This document shows positions 1 to 8,756 of a stretch of DNA of 64,000 nucleotides, one piece after another. Below the pieces are notes generated by a model that saw only the letters and a program-made list of their open reading frames with translations, had not been told where the DNA came from and searched no databases. Both the position numbers and the translations under genes were made by a program. This DNA comes from Acidobacteriota bacterium (GTDB lineage Bacteria; Acidobacteriota; Blastocatellia; Pyrinomonadales; Pyrinomonadaceae). The DNA lies in NCBI GenBank assembly GCA_016703965.1, contig JADJBB010000021.1, positions 930,001 to 994,000 on the forward strand, in the 5' to 3' direction. Every line of letters starts with the position of its first letter. The first letter of the stretch is position 1.

Positions 1-673
1 GGAATTCCGATCTGACCGCGAGCAGCATTGGCAGAAATGCGAGTCCGGCGACTGCCATTAGGGCGATGTAGGAGAATGCACTCCGCCATCGACGCATTAG
101 CACAAGCGGAACGAGAAAGCCGACCAGAAGAAAGCCGAGGTAATAGTTCGTGTACAGGCTGATGATAGCCAAAACGAGGAATTGTGCTTTCGAGGGCCAC
201 CTTGGCTCGCTATTTTCCCAAAATGCGTCCAGAAATGAGAGTATGAGTGCAACCGAGAGAAGTATCACGAGAGAGTAAACGCGTATCTCGAGACTTGCCC
301 ATATTAGAGCTGGATGAAGAGCGAAGAAAGCCGTCGCCAGAAGGGCTCTTTTTGCAGGCAGAATGCGAACGCTAAGCCGCGAAAATAGCCAGATGGCAGC
401 AACACTACAGACGATCGAGAAGAGCCGGGCAAAGAATATCGACTCGTTCAATTGCCGCCACAAACTTATTATCCAGAAGTAGAGAGGGGCTTGCTTTTGT
501 TCGGTAGCGGCGGTCTGAAAGGCGAGCCAAAATCCATCGCGCGTAGCGTAAAGCGTTGAAGCCTCGTCGTTCCAAATTCCCAGTAGATATGCAAGCGGGA
601 TCGCGATAGCAAGGTGTATCGCGATCAGTACAGCAATATTGAGGGGAACATTTTTTGATGGCGAGGGTGACAT
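1..673 (-). CDS. GT-C (PMT/ArnT-like) membrane glycosyltransferase, 3' end cut by window edge
   Basis: Reading the minus strand from ATG at 673 gives an open frame of 224 residues to the window edge with no stop. It starts MSPSPSKNVPLNIAVL and is strongly hydrophobic. The first predicted membrane helix (about 11-31) is followed by WNDEAS (34-39), resembling the acidic first-loop motif of GT39/GT83 lipid-dependent glycosyltransferases, and EIRVYSL lies after the third helix, a place where these families carry a conserved E-x-R/Y element. The start is 16 nt downstream of the deacetylase stop, so it is the last visible gene of the minus-strand polysaccharide operon. Donor and acceptor are not predictable. 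Confidence 0.8.
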   Translation of the reverse strand, partial: MSPSPSKNVPLNIAVLIAIHLAIAIPLAYLLGIWNDEASTLYATRDGFWLAFQTAATEQKQAPLYFWIISLWRQLNESIFFARLFSIVCSVAAIWLFSRLSVRILPAKRALLATAFFALHPALIWASLEIRVYSLVILLSVALILSFLDAFWENSEPRWPSKAQFLVLAIISLYTNYYLGFLLVGFLVPLVLMRRWRSAFSYIALMAVAGLAFLPMLLAVRSEF

Positions 674-689
674 CAGTTCTGCGAGGTGC

Positions 690-1661
690 CTATGCCCTTT
701 CCAGGGCCAGGTCTTGCGAAGTGCGGCGTAAGGCGAGTGATGCTGTCTCAGCATGCTGCCGCATTGTCACGACCTCGTAGTGCTTACACAGGAGACCAGT
801 AATGTGGTCAAGAAACTCAACCTTCTTTGCGGATGGCACTGCCATGCCGGGGAAGAATTTTAACTCCTCGATCTCGTCACCACTCAAAAAATCCAGTGGA
901 TGCAGCAAGAGCGACGGCTGAGTTCCCGTCATTCTGCACGCGAGCATCGCCGCTTTCCAATATGCGTTGGCCAAAAGCGAAGAAAAGCTTTTCAGATACA
1001 TCAAGTAGCTAACGTGGACGGGCACTTTTACGATCGGAAATGTTGTAACAGGGATCTCGACGATCTTTCTAGAACCAGCTTCGACCAGATGTGGGGTCAA
1101 TGGGCGAAAGCCATCCGAAAATTTCCCGAACAGTTTCTTCAGTTTTTCTTTCTCCTCGGGTGACATTGCCGGAGATTTTAGAAAGAAGAACGCCCTCGCA
1201 AGCGGTGCGATATATGTCGGCAGAGTCGAACCGTCGTATTCATATCCACGTTCGCCAAGCACGTCTAAAACGGTCGGTGAAAGGCTGAATCCGGGGCCGC
1301 GAAATCCGACCGGACGAACGCCGGTAACATTTTCCAGAGCATTCTCCGTTTTTTCGAATTCCTCGACCAGTTCTTCACGGGAATACAGGTGCAGCCAAGG
1401 TTCGTGATTAAAACTATGGTTCGCGATCTCGTGCCCGGCATCAGCGATCGAGCGGATGGCGGCATGATTTTTTTCAAGCGCGGCATCCTGCCCGACAATG
1501 AAAAAGGTGATCGTGAGATCTCTCTCCTTAAGAAACGAGAGAATTCGCGGCACGGCAAGGTCCAGGTATGACGGAAACTTTTGCCAGCCCGCATCACCGT
1601 GGGTTTTCATGTACGACCACTGATTGTCGAGGTCGAGCGAGATGCTCGCGATCGGTTTCAT
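690..1661 (-). CDS. NodB-type polysaccharide deacetylase
   Basis: A 323-residue protein with the NodB homology fold of carbohydrate esterase family 4. Visible motifs are SLDLDN (D10 and D12, catalytic base and metal ligand), HSFNH (H82 and H86, metal ligands) and RGPGFS (from R121), with a late His in LLLHPLDF. It would remove N- or O-acetyl groups from a glycan. I chose the ATG at 1661 because it gives MKPIASISLDLDN at the usual distance from motif 1; the frame is open 18 codons further upstream but that part overlaps the preceding gene. Only one base separates this ATG from the preceding stop, so translation is probably coupled. No signal peptide is seen, which suggests a cytoplasmic lipid-linked substrate. 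Confidence 0.88.
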   Translation of the reverse strand: MKPIASISLDLDNQWSYMKTHGDAGWQKFPSYLDLAVPRILSFLKERDLTITFFIVGQDAALEKNHAAIRSIADAGHEIANHSFNHEPWLHLYSREELVEEFEKTENALENVTGVRPVGFRGPGFSLSPTVLDVLGERGYEYDGSTLPTYIAPLARAFFFLKSPAMSPEEKEKLKKLFGKFSDGFRPLTPHLVEAGSRKIVEIPVTTFPIVKVPVHVSYLMYLKSFSSLLANAYWKAAMLACRMTGTQPSLLLHPLDFLSGDEIEELKFFPGMAVPSAKKVEFLDHITGLLCKHYEVVTMRQHAETASLALRRTSQDLALERA

Positions 1662-1662
1662 A

Positions 1663-3108
1663 TTAATTCTTGAATTCGCTCTCGAAAAACTTCTCTGCAA
1701 GCTGAACGGTCTCATTGATATTCAGCGTTCCGTTGACGATGTGCGACGAATTGACGATGTAAACGCCATCGACCGATGACTTCATATCAGCAAGGCCTTC
1801 GTGATAGCGAACGACAGGAACCGGGAACACCTGACGCACCTTCGAGACCTTGAATGCCACAACATCTTTTCGGCGGAAGTGCGGGTACATTCTCTCGAGG
1901 CCGGTCAGGAAGTAGTGTTCGATCTCCTCATCCGTTTTGTCGAAAAGCGGGTCGTCCGGGGTAATATAGCGCGGCAGATATACAAGGGCGTTGCCGTCGA
2001 ATTCGCGTTTATCGACGATAGCGGACATTTCGATGATGCCGGTGAACGGCGTATCGTCGGTAATATTTGTTACGTAGTAGTTCGAAAGCGAGCATCGCAT
2101 CATCAGCGATGCACAAACGATGCCTTGATACTTGATGCTCTTGAGCTGATTGCGTTCGACGTTATCGAGCTGCGGCAGCATCTTTTCAGCTACGTTTGAC
2201 GGGGCCGTGACAATTACTTTGTCAAAAATGGTCGATGCGGAAGGGAATTCAACGACCGACGAAGGCATTTGCGGTTCCGAAATGAACGCTCCTGAAAAGC
2301 CCGGAGCAACCGTCGCGGCAGCCTGAAAAGCAGCGTATTTGGTTTTTTGAACTTTCGGCTTGATGTCTTTGTGCCGACGAGCGGCCGCCGTTGTAACGCG
2401 GATCTTACCGCCTTCGAGTCTTTCGATCGACTCGACCCTGGAATTTAACCGGATCTCAACACCTCGCTTCAGGAGAGTATCACTGAATTTTTCCAGGACG
2501 CGGCCATAGCCGCCGCGAACGTAGCCGAACATTTCGCGCTTCATTCCCGAGCGCCTAGCCGAGTACATTCGCTGGATCGTGGCCCAGATGAATGATGCGG
2601 CGGTTTCTTTATAGGCTTCGCCAAGTTTCGCTTTCAGAAGCGGTTTCCACATCTTCTCAAAGGTTTTCTGCCCCGACATTTTGGTCAGCCATTTTTCGAC
2701 CGTGATCTTTTCGAGCTTTTTCCAGTCTTTTATTTTTGATGCGAAAAAGATCGTCGCTCCGAGACGGAGTTTGCTGATCATGTCCAAGGCCGGAAAGGTC
2801 AGGAATTCTTTCGTATCCGACATCGAAAGCAATTCGCCGTCGGTATAAAAACCGGTTTTGGTCTCGACCCATTTGAATTCGTCGCCGAGGCCGATCTCTT
2901 CGATGATGTTGCGGGTGTAACGATCCGACGCGAGGACGACGTGATAATGGCGGTCCCAGATAATGTCGTTGATCTCCCAAACGGAGGCGAGGCCGCCGAT
3001 CTCTGCGGCTGATTCGAAAAGCGTGACCTTGTTTCCCGCATCAGCGAGGCGCTTCGCGAGCGTCAAACCTAGAAACCCGGACCCCACAATGGCTATATTT
3101 TCTTTCAT
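1663..3108 (-). CDS. FAD-dependent NAD(P)-binding oxidoreductase (amine oxidase/protoporphyrinogen oxidase-like)
   Basis: A 481-residue flavoprotein. The N-terminus shows a classic dinucleotide-binding fold: IAIVGSGFLGL (GxGxxG at 9-14), acidic E32 at the end of strand 2, and GGLAS (38-42). The rest resembles the amine-oxidase superfamily, which includes protoporphyrinogen oxidase, phytoene desaturase-like and UDP-galactopyranose mutase-like proteins. In polysaccharide loci such proteins are often annotated only as NAD(P)/FAD-dependent oxidoreductases. Its place between a deacetylase and a deacetylase-GT2 fusion suggests a sugar or isoprenoid-linked substrate, but this is inference. No membrane segment or signal peptide is evident. 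Confidence 0.8.
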   Translation of the reverse strand: MKENIAIVGSGFLGLTLAKRLADAGNKVTLFESAAEIGGLASVWEINDIIWDRHYHVVLASDRYTRNIIEEIGLGDEFKWVETKTGFYTDGELLSMSDTKEFLTFPALDMISKLRLGATIFFASKIKDWKKLEKITVEKWLTKMSGQKTFEKMWKPLLKAKLGEAYKETAASFIWATIQRMYSARRSGMKREMFGYVRGGYGRVLEKFSDTLLKRGVEIRLNSRVESIERLEGGKIRVTTAAARRHKDIKPKVQKTKYAAFQAAATVAPGFSGAFISEPQMPSSVVEFPSASTIFDKVIVTAPSNVAEKMLPQLDNVERNQLKSIKYQGIVCASLMMRCSLSNYYVTNITDDTPFTGIIEMSAIVDKREFDGNALVYLPRYITPDDPLFDKTDEEIEHYFLTGLERMYPHFRRKDVVAFKVSKVRQVFPVPVVRYHEGLADMKSSVDGVYIVNSSHIVNGTLNINETVQLAEKFFESEFKN

Positions 3109-3186
3109 AGGAATAGTGCGGCGACCATGAGAGCAGTTATGCCTTCTCAGGCTCGATGTCCAAAATTCAGGAGGATCTTTCCTGAA

Positions 3187-4893
3187 TTATTTGGTCACAT
3201 CTTTTGAGACTGCGGTCAGCCTTGCTGGTGTTAAAGAAGTTTGAATTGGGGTGGATTTCCCGAAGAAACGCAACTTTGCAAGCCGGGACATCAGTTTGAC
3301 GGTACCGCCGATGGTTTTCAGCGTTTTCATCTTGGACGCGCCAAAGAGTCTGACGGCCAAAACGGTGGGATATTCGACGATCGTACCGCCCTTGAGGTCG
3401 AGCAGTCCGAGCATTTCGGGAACTCCGTGGAAGCCGGTTTCCTGAGGCTCAATATCAAGCATCGCACTGCGGCGAAGCACGCGGAAGCATGCAGTGTACG
3501 ATGCGATCTTTGTTCTAAGGATGCGGCGATACAGAACTGATGCGCCTTTTGAGAGCAGCAAACGCCAACCGGGAACATTTTGAACCGCGCCATCCTTATG
3601 ATACGGCGAAGCCTGGACCAGATCGACCCCTTCGGTCAGCATCGGGATCATGTTGACGAGTTCGTGCGGGTCAAATGTGCAGTCGCAATCGATCGAACAG
3701 ACGATCTCGGTTCTCGCCGCTCGAATGCCGGTCATTATGCCGCCCGCGACACCTTTGTTGACCTCATGTTTTACTACCTGAACATCGTCGCGTCCGGCAA
3801 ATAGCGTGTTGATCACCTCGATGGTGTTGTCAGTGCTTCTGTCGTCAACAAACAAGAGCTGCGATGCGTAGCCGATGCCGTTCAGTTCGGTCTCGACCGA
3901 GGCAAGCGTTTTTGCTAGGTACGGCAGTGATTCCTGTTCGTTGTAGCAAGGGATGATGATCGTCACCGGGGTCATCGCGGCCTTGTTGACCGGTTTGACG
4001 TTAATTGCTTCTGCCGCCGCCGATGCGGAGACCGTGCTCTCAACCAACTGCGGCTTGAGGCCCAAGTGATCAGGGATACCCGTGCATTTATATAGAGCGA
4101 GGTTTTCGTGCAGGATCCATTCCATCTTATCGAGTTTTCGATAATGTCGAATGCGGTTCATGCTTGACGCGGCTGAAATGCGGGGCTGTTCCGGGTCGAG
4201 TTCCCAGACATGAAAGTAGAAGACAAACGGATCGTTATCGTGCTGTTTGTGCCACCGCTTGATCGCGCGACGCATGAGCGTGTAGGGCAATTGGCGGAAA
4301 TAATTACCGCCCGAGATCGGCAGCAATCCGACACCAAGATCGGTCGTTGTGTATGGAAATTCCCAGATCTTCTGCTCACCAACTTCGATCTCGTGTGCAA
4401 CTCGTTTTTCGACCGGATTGTTTGAAGTTGGCAAAAAGGACGCATCGTAAGCAAATCCCTCTTCGGAGAGAGTCTTCAGGATCCATTCGCTTTGATCAAA
4501 TTCGAGCTTTTCAGCAGCACGATATCCAACCACCTTTTGACCGCAGGCGTTTTCGATGGCTTCGTTCGAACGCCGAAGATCTTCGCGAAATTCGTCCGGC
4601 GTCAGATTTTTTGCACTGCGGTGATAAAATCCGCGGCTCCCAACCTCGTGCCCGCGTGATACGATCTCGCGCACCAGATCGGGATTGAGATCGGCGATCC
4701 AGCCAAGGACAAAAAATGTTGCCTTTGTATCGTAACGATCAAGCAGGTCGAGTGTTTTAAGAGTATTTTGCTCGTAGCGCGGTTCGAAATTCTCCCAGTT
4801 TCGCTGCTGGATGAGCGTCTCGAACGCACCTACGTGAAAATAATCCTCGACCAGGATCGTTAACAAGTTCTTTTTGTTAGGATCTGAACTCAT
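3187..4893 (-). CDS. Fusion: degenerate XrtA/PEP-CTERM-type polysaccharide deacetylase + GT2 glycosyltransferase
   Basis: A 568-residue two-domain protein. Residues 1-285 match the deacetylase family found in exopolysaccharide/PEP-CTERM loci (LTILVEDYFHVGAFE, FYFHVWELDPEQPR). Residues 308-540 form a GT2 domain resembling dolichol-phosphate mannosyltransferase (VTIIIPCYNEQ, VDDRSTDNT, IDCDCTFDP with the DxD-like motif at 402-404). Several deacetylase catalytic positions are altered: Leu14 where the family has Asp (usual VDVEDYF), Arg87 where the first metal His of HxxxH is expected (GSRGFYH), and GYRAAEKLE in place of GYRAPSFS. Metal-dependent deacetylation is therefore doubtful. Start ATG at 4893 lies 10 nt after the wecB stop. 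No exosortase is in the window. Confidence 0.85.
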   Translation of the reverse strand: MSSDPNKKNLLTILVEDYFHVGAFETLIQQRNWENFEPRYEQNTLKTLDLLDRYDTKATFFVLGWIADLNPDLVREIVSRGHEVGSRGFYHRSAKNLTPDEFREDLRRSNEAIENACGQKVVGYRAAEKLEFDQSEWILKTLSEEGFAYDASFLPTSNNPVEKRVAHEIEVGEQKIWEFPYTTTDLGVGLLPISGGNYFRQLPYTLMRRAIKRWHKQHDNDPFVFYFHVWELDPEQPRISAASSMNRIRHYRKLDKMEWILHENLALYKCTGIPDHLGLKPQLVESTVSASAAAEAINVKPVNKAAMTPVTIIIPCYNEQESLPYLAKTLASVETELNGIGYASQLLFVDDRSTDNTIEVINTLFAGRDDVQVVKHEVNKGVAGGIMTGIRAARTEIVCSIDCDCTFDPHELVNMIPMLTEGVDLVQASPYHKDGAVQNVPGWRLLLSKGASVLYRRILRTKIASYTACFRVLRRSAMLDIEPQETGFHGVPEMLGLLDLKGGTIVEYPTVLAVRLFGASKMKTLKTIGGTVKLMSRLAKLRFFGKSTPIQTSLTPARLTAVSKDVTK

Positions 4894-4903
4894 AGAGAGA
4901 GAG

Positions 4904-6052
4904 CTAGAAAAGATTCGCCTGTTGGGCTTTCGAACTGATCGCCTTTGACGCCAGTTTTTCCTCGATGATCTTGACGATCCGCGACGCAGCTTTGCCGTCA
5001 CCGAATGGATTTGCAACCTCTTTTACCGATTTGGTCCACGTCTCAACGGCGTAGTTTTCTTCGAGAAGCTGCTTCAATGCTCCGGGACTGCTGCCGACCA
5101 GTTTTGCGACTCCGGACCGTATCGCCTCGGGGCGTTCGGTGTTTTCACGGATCACAAGAAGTGGTTTGCCCAAACTCGGAGCTTCCTCCTGAACGCCGCC
5201 TGAATCTGAAACGATCAGCCAGGTCGACTTCATAATAGCTAAAAAGTCCGAATAGTCGAGGGGTTCCAAAAGGTGGATGCGGTCGTGGCCGCCGAGAAAC
5301 TCTTTGGCGACCGATTTCACATTTGGATTGGGGTGAACGGGGAAGAACAGGCAAACGTCGGGTCGTTTGGCGACGAAGTTAGCGAGTACCTTTAGGTTGG
5401 CAGACATTGCCGAGCCAAAACTCTCACGGCGATGAGTAGTGAGCAGGATCCTTTTCTGGCCTTCGGTCTTTTTTATGAGCTCAGCGATCGCAGGGTCAGG
5501 CGTAAGATTTTTGAGCATGTACTTGAGCGAATCGACCACCGGGTTTCCGGTTACAAAAACTTTTTCGCTCGGTACATTCTCAGCCAGCAAATTACGGCGA
5601 TTCTTCTCAGTCGCAGCAAAATGGAATGATGCGATCTGCGAAACCACGCGGCGGTTCATTTCCTCGGGAAACGGGCTCATCAGATTGCCCGATCGCAATC
5701 CTGCCTCAACGTGTCCGACCGGGATCTTGCGGTTAAATCCCGCAAGAGCACCGGCCAAGGCAGTTGTGGTATCTCCCTGAACGAGGATAAGATCGGGTTC
5801 TTCCAGATCGAGTATTTTATCTAGCTTGGCCATCACGCGGGAACACACTTCGTTGAGGGATTGGTTACGCCGCATGATGCCGAGATCAAAATCTACGTCT
5901 ACCTTTAACGTTTCGAGAAACGGCTTAAGGATCTGTTTATGCTGGCTTGATGAGACCACGATCGTCTGGAAAAACCGCTTGCGCAGTTCATGCACGACCG
6001 GAGCGAGTTTGATCGCCTCGGGCCGCGTTCCAAATAGCACGAGTACCTTCAT
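4904..6052 (-). CDS. wecB: UDP-N-acetylglucosamine 2-epimerase (non-hydrolysing)
   Basis: Interconverts UDP-GlcNAc and UDP-ManNAc, supplying ManNAc-type precursor for surface glycan. The family signature is intact: MKVLVLFGTRPEAIK at the N-terminus, QGDTTTA (Asp), GHVEAGLRSGN and PEEMNRR (two Glu), HRRESFG (His/Arg) and a late SDSGGVQEEAPSLGKP nucleotide-binding loop. Start at 6052 places the GTRPE motif as in characterised members; the frame is also open to ATG at 6112 or 6118, which would add about 22 residues, and no clear ribosome binding site decides between them. It heads the minus-strand polysaccharide operon and is divergent from the TonB receptor at 6202. Confidence 0.93.
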   Translation of the reverse strand: MKVLVLFGTRPEAIKLAPVVHELRKRFFQTIVVSSSQHKQILKPFLETLKVDVDFDLGIMRRNQSLNEVCSRVMAKLDKILDLEEPDLILVQGDTTTALAGALAGFNRKIPVGHVEAGLRSGNLMSPFPEEMNRRVVSQIASFHFAATEKNRRNLLAENVPSEKVFVTGNPVVDSLKYMLKNLTPDPAIAELIKKTEGQKRILLTTHRRESFGSAMSANLKVLANFVAKRPDVCLFFPVHPNPNVKSVAKEFLGGHDRIHLLEPLDYSDFLAIMKSTWLIVSDSGGVQEEAPSLGKPLLVIRENTERPEAIRSGVAKLVGSSPGALKQLLEENYAVETWTKSVKEVANPFGDGKAASRIVKIIEEKLASKAISSKAQQANLF

Positions 6053-6201
6053 GCGCCAATCAACCACACCGCGCAGTTTTTTATCTGGGCCTGGAGCCAC
6101 GTTGTCGAACATAGACATTTTTTAGCCGTAAAAACACAGGGGAACTCCCGTGCTAATATATACTTAAACATTGTTAGGTTCCTTTTTGCAATGATTTTTT
6201 T

Positions 6202-8232
6202 ATGAGGCTCTCTGCGTTACCGCTGCTCTTTGTACTGTTTTTTCTTCGAGTTAGCGGGCAGGAACCGACGCCAACACCACCTCCAATACGTGAGGAAGTC
6301 ACAGTTATAGCCAACCGGATCGAGACCAGGATAGGCGACACACCTGCAAGTGTTTTCACCCTTTCGCGGGTCGAGATCGAGACGGCTGCGGCGCCGACGA
6401 TCGACGATACTCTCAGGCAATCCGTCGGATTCTCGATATTTCGCCGCACGAGCAGTCGTAATGCAAACCCGACATCTCAGGGCGTCAGTCTTCGCGGTGT
6501 CGGAGCCAGCGGTGCCAGCCGTTCCGGAGTTTTCTTCGACGGTGTGCCGCTCAATGACCCATTCGGCGGCTGGGTTCAGTGGAATCGAGTCTCCTCAGTC
6601 GCCGTAGAAAATGTCGAAATTTTACGCGGCGGAGCATCCAGCCTCTACGGCGATTCTAGCCTTAGCGGTGCGATTAACGTGCTGCCCCGATCGGCCCAGG
6701 ACAAATTCACCGTTGCTGCCGATGCGTTTGGCGGTACCCAGAATACGATCTCCGGTTCGACTTTCATTGGCTCGAGGCTCAATGATTGGCTCCTCGATCT
6801 GAGTGCTGCAAGCTATCAAACAAAAGGCTATAAGATCGTCGATGAAGCCGTCCGCGGCCCCGTCGATGGTTTTGCCGGCGTGCGGAGCTCAAGTCTTTCG
6901 ACGCGGATCCTCCGTTCCTTCTCAGGTAAAGCGACGATCTTCTTTCGCCCATCATACTTCGGCGAGGTTCGCACAAACGGCACCGGTCTGCAGACGAATC
7001 GTACACATATTCGCCAAATGATCGCAGGCGGAGATGTTCGGGCGGATCGTTCCTTATTTAATTTCCGGTGGCGAGCGTTTGGCGGAACACAGGTTTACGA
7101 TCAAACGTTCTCGACCGTGAATTCAGCTCGAACCGCCGAAGCTCTCAACCGCGTACAGCGGGTGCCCGCCCAAACAGTTGGGTTCTCAGCCCAGGCATCG
7201 GCGGTCTATCGCAATCATACGTTGCTCGCTGGTTTCGAGCTCCGGAATGTTCGCGGAGCAAGCGATGAGATCGTTATCGCGAACAATACGCCTACTTCAA
7301 ATATCGGTTCCGGCGGGCGGCAATTGACGGCTGGGCTCTTCGTTCAGCATTTCGTCAGGATCGGCAGCAAAGCCGTGATCGCGGGCAGTTTGCGGTATGA
7401 CCGTTGGGAGAATTACCGGGCGTTCACCTCGACCCGTGCGATCGCGACAAACGCGATTGTGATAAACGCTTTTATCGATCGCACCGAAGATGCATCTAGT
7501 CCGCAGATCTCATTTCTTCTGCATCTCTCCGGCCAGTTCTCGTTCTACGCCAACGCCTCCCGCAGCTTTCGCTCGCCCACATTGAATGAACTATACCGTG
7601 GGTTCCGCGTCGGAAACGTCCTGACGACCGCCAACGAGAACCTCAGGGCTGAACGTGCCGATAATTTCGAAGGCGGGATCAAATTCAACAAGCGCCAGTT
7701 TGCCATTCGTGCCAATACTTTCTGGACACGCATCGGCCAACCGGTCGCCAACGTCACGCTCGCGACAACACCGACGCTGATCACCCGGCAACGTCAGAAT
7801 GCGGGCGAAACCCGGTCTGCCGGAGTTGAGATCGAAGCGGAATTTCGATTCAAACAGATGGACCTTTCGGCAGGTTATCTGTTTGCAGATTCGATAGTTA
7901 CGAGCTTTCCGTCCAATCCCGTCCTTTTCGGGCTCGCGACCCCGCAGGTTGCTAAAAATCAGTTCACGTTTCAAGCTCGATATACGAAGTCGAAGTGGAA
8001 TTTTGCCGTTCAGGGCCGGGCGTCGGGCGAGCAATTTGATGATGACCTGAACACCTTTCGACTCGAGCCTTTTGCTCAGATCGATCTGTTCGTATCGCGA
8101 AAGTTGAGCGAAAACTTGCAGATCTATGCGGCGGTCGAGAATGTGCTCAACTCACGCTATTCGGTCGGTAAAACGCCAATACGGACAGTTGCCTCGCCGA
8201 CAAATTTGCGGATCGGATTTCGATGGCGGTAA
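6202..8232 (+). CDS. TonB-dependent outer-membrane receptor (BtuB/siderophore-receptor-like)
   Basis: A 676-residue outer-membrane receptor. A hydrophobic signal peptide (about 1-19) is followed by a proline-rich spacer and EEVTVIA, resembling a TonB box. A plug domain follows (about 35-160) with SQGVSLRGVGASGASRSGVFFDGVPLND-type sequence and VEILRGGASSLYGDSSLSGAINV, then a long run of alternating beta strands typical of a 22-strand barrel, ending with an aromatic/basic residue (GFRWR). It would import a scarce ligand such as a metal chelate, cobalamin or glycan. No cobalamin riboswitch or Fur-like site is seen in the 83-nt upstream gap. It stands alone, so the ligand cannot be assigned. Confidence 0.92.
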   Translation: MRLSALPLLFVLFFLRVSGQEPTPTPPPIREEVTVIANRIETRIGDTPASVFTLSRVEIETAAAPTIDDTLRQSVGFSIFRRTSSRNANPTSQGVSLRGVGASGASRSGVFFDGVPLNDPFGGWVQWNRVSSVAVENVEILRGGASSLYGDSSLSGAINVLPRSAQDKFTVAADAFGGTQNTISGSTFIGSRLNDWLLDLSAASYQTKGYKIVDEAVRGPVDGFAGVRSSSLSTRILRSFSGKATIFFRPSYFGEVRTNGTGLQTNRTHIRQMIAGGDVRADRSLFNFRWRAFGGTQVYDQTFSTVNSARTAEALNRVQRVPAQTVGFSAQASAVYRNHTLLAGFELRNVRGASDEIVIANNTPTSNIGSGGRQLTAGLFVQHFVRIGSKAVIAGSLRYDRWENYRAFTSTRAIATNAIVINAFIDRTEDASSPQISFLLHLSGQFSFYANASRSFRSPTLNELYRGFRVGNVLTTANENLRAERADNFEGGIKFNKRQFAIRANTFWTRIGQPVANVTLATTPTLITRQRQNAGETRSAGVEIEAEFRFKQMDLSAGYLFADSIVTSFPSNPVLFGLATPQVAKNQFTFQARYTKSKWNFAVQGRASGEQFDDDLNTFRLEPFAQIDLFVSRKLSENLQIYAAVENVLNSRYSVGKTPIRTVASPTNLRIGFRWR

Positions 8233-8250
8233 TTGGCGAATCTGAATAGA

Positions 8251-8284
8251 AAAAGCCGTGGAACACGAGTTTCCACGGCTTTCT
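8251..8284. terminator. Bidirectional rho-independent terminator
   Basis: Perfect 10-bp stem AGCCGTGGAA (8254-8263) / TTCCACGGCT (8271-8280) with a 7-nt loop. An A-run on the left and TTCT on the right make it usable from both sides, between the convergent TonB receptor and ferredoxin genes. Confidence 0.8.
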
Positions 8285-8304
8285 GATCGGTTTGAAATGG
8301 AAAA

Positions 8305-8601
8305 CTACTCGGGCGGCCCGGAGCATCCCGCGCCCATGAGGGCTGGCTGCTTGGTGCTGATGATCGGATAATTCTCGGCTTCCTTGTTCTTTTCGAGCCA
8401 GTCGAGATATTCCTCGGGCACAGACATATCCGAGAAGATGGCTTCGACCGGGCATTCGGGCAAACAGGCATCGCAATCGATGCAAGAATCGGGGTTGATC
8501 AAGAGCCTGTCGGGCGTTTCGTGGAAAGCCTCGACCGGGCAAACGGCGGCACAGTCGGTATATTTACAGTCGACGCAGGGGGTTGTGACAATGTAGGTCA
8601 T
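8305..8601 (-). CDS. fdxA: FdxA-type seven-iron ferredoxin
   Basis: A 98-residue soluble electron carrier closely resembling Azotobacter ferredoxin I. The first cluster region reads TTPCVDCKYTDCAAVCPVEAF and the second CIDCDACLPECPVEAIF, followed by the typical VPEEYLDW tail. By comparison with ferredoxin I, the cysteines for one [3Fe-4S] and one [4Fe-4S] centre are all kept. The non-ligand cysteine that follows CPV in Azotobacter (CPVDCF) is Ala here (CPVEAF). The C-terminal tail is shorter than in ferredoxin I. The redox partner is unknown; no oxidoreductase gene is adjacent. Confidence 0.88.
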   Translation of the reverse strand: MTYIVTTPCVDCKYTDCAAVCPVEAFHETPDRLLINPDSCIDCDACLPECPVEAIFSDMSVPEEYLDWLEKNKEAENYPIISTKQPALMGAGCSGPPE

Positions 8602-8675
8602 AATTAGTTCAAATATCCGCCACTAGGCGGTCAGAATCGTAAAAGCCAAAGTAAAACCGTAATATCCTAAGTCGA

Positions 8676-8708
8676 ACTTGTCAAATCAGGTGAGACAAGT
8701 GGTAAAAT
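8676..8708 (+). promoter_or_regulatory. Candidate glpX promoter with dyad
   Basis: TTGTCA at 8678-8683 and TAAAAT at 8703-8708 (19-nt spacer, slightly long) lie about 50 nt before glpX. A 7-bp dyad, ACTTGTC (8676-8682) and GACAAGT (8694-8700), overlaps the -35 and spacer, a plausible operator position. Confidence 0.35.
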
Positions 8709-8756
8709 GCCCTCAAATAGCGGTGAAAACCGTATCTCTTCTCTTAAGGAACTTAC

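Noticed and set aside
1..8. GGAATTCC at the window start as a cloning or adapter remnant
   Set aside because: The sequence continues in frame within the glycosyltransferase (SEF codons), so it is ordinary coding DNA.
3187..6052. An exosortase/PEP-CTERM system, suggested by the deacetylase type
   Set aside because: No exosortase, no PEP-CTERM protein and no PrsK/PrsR-type regulator occur in the window; the deacetylase half alone is insufficient.
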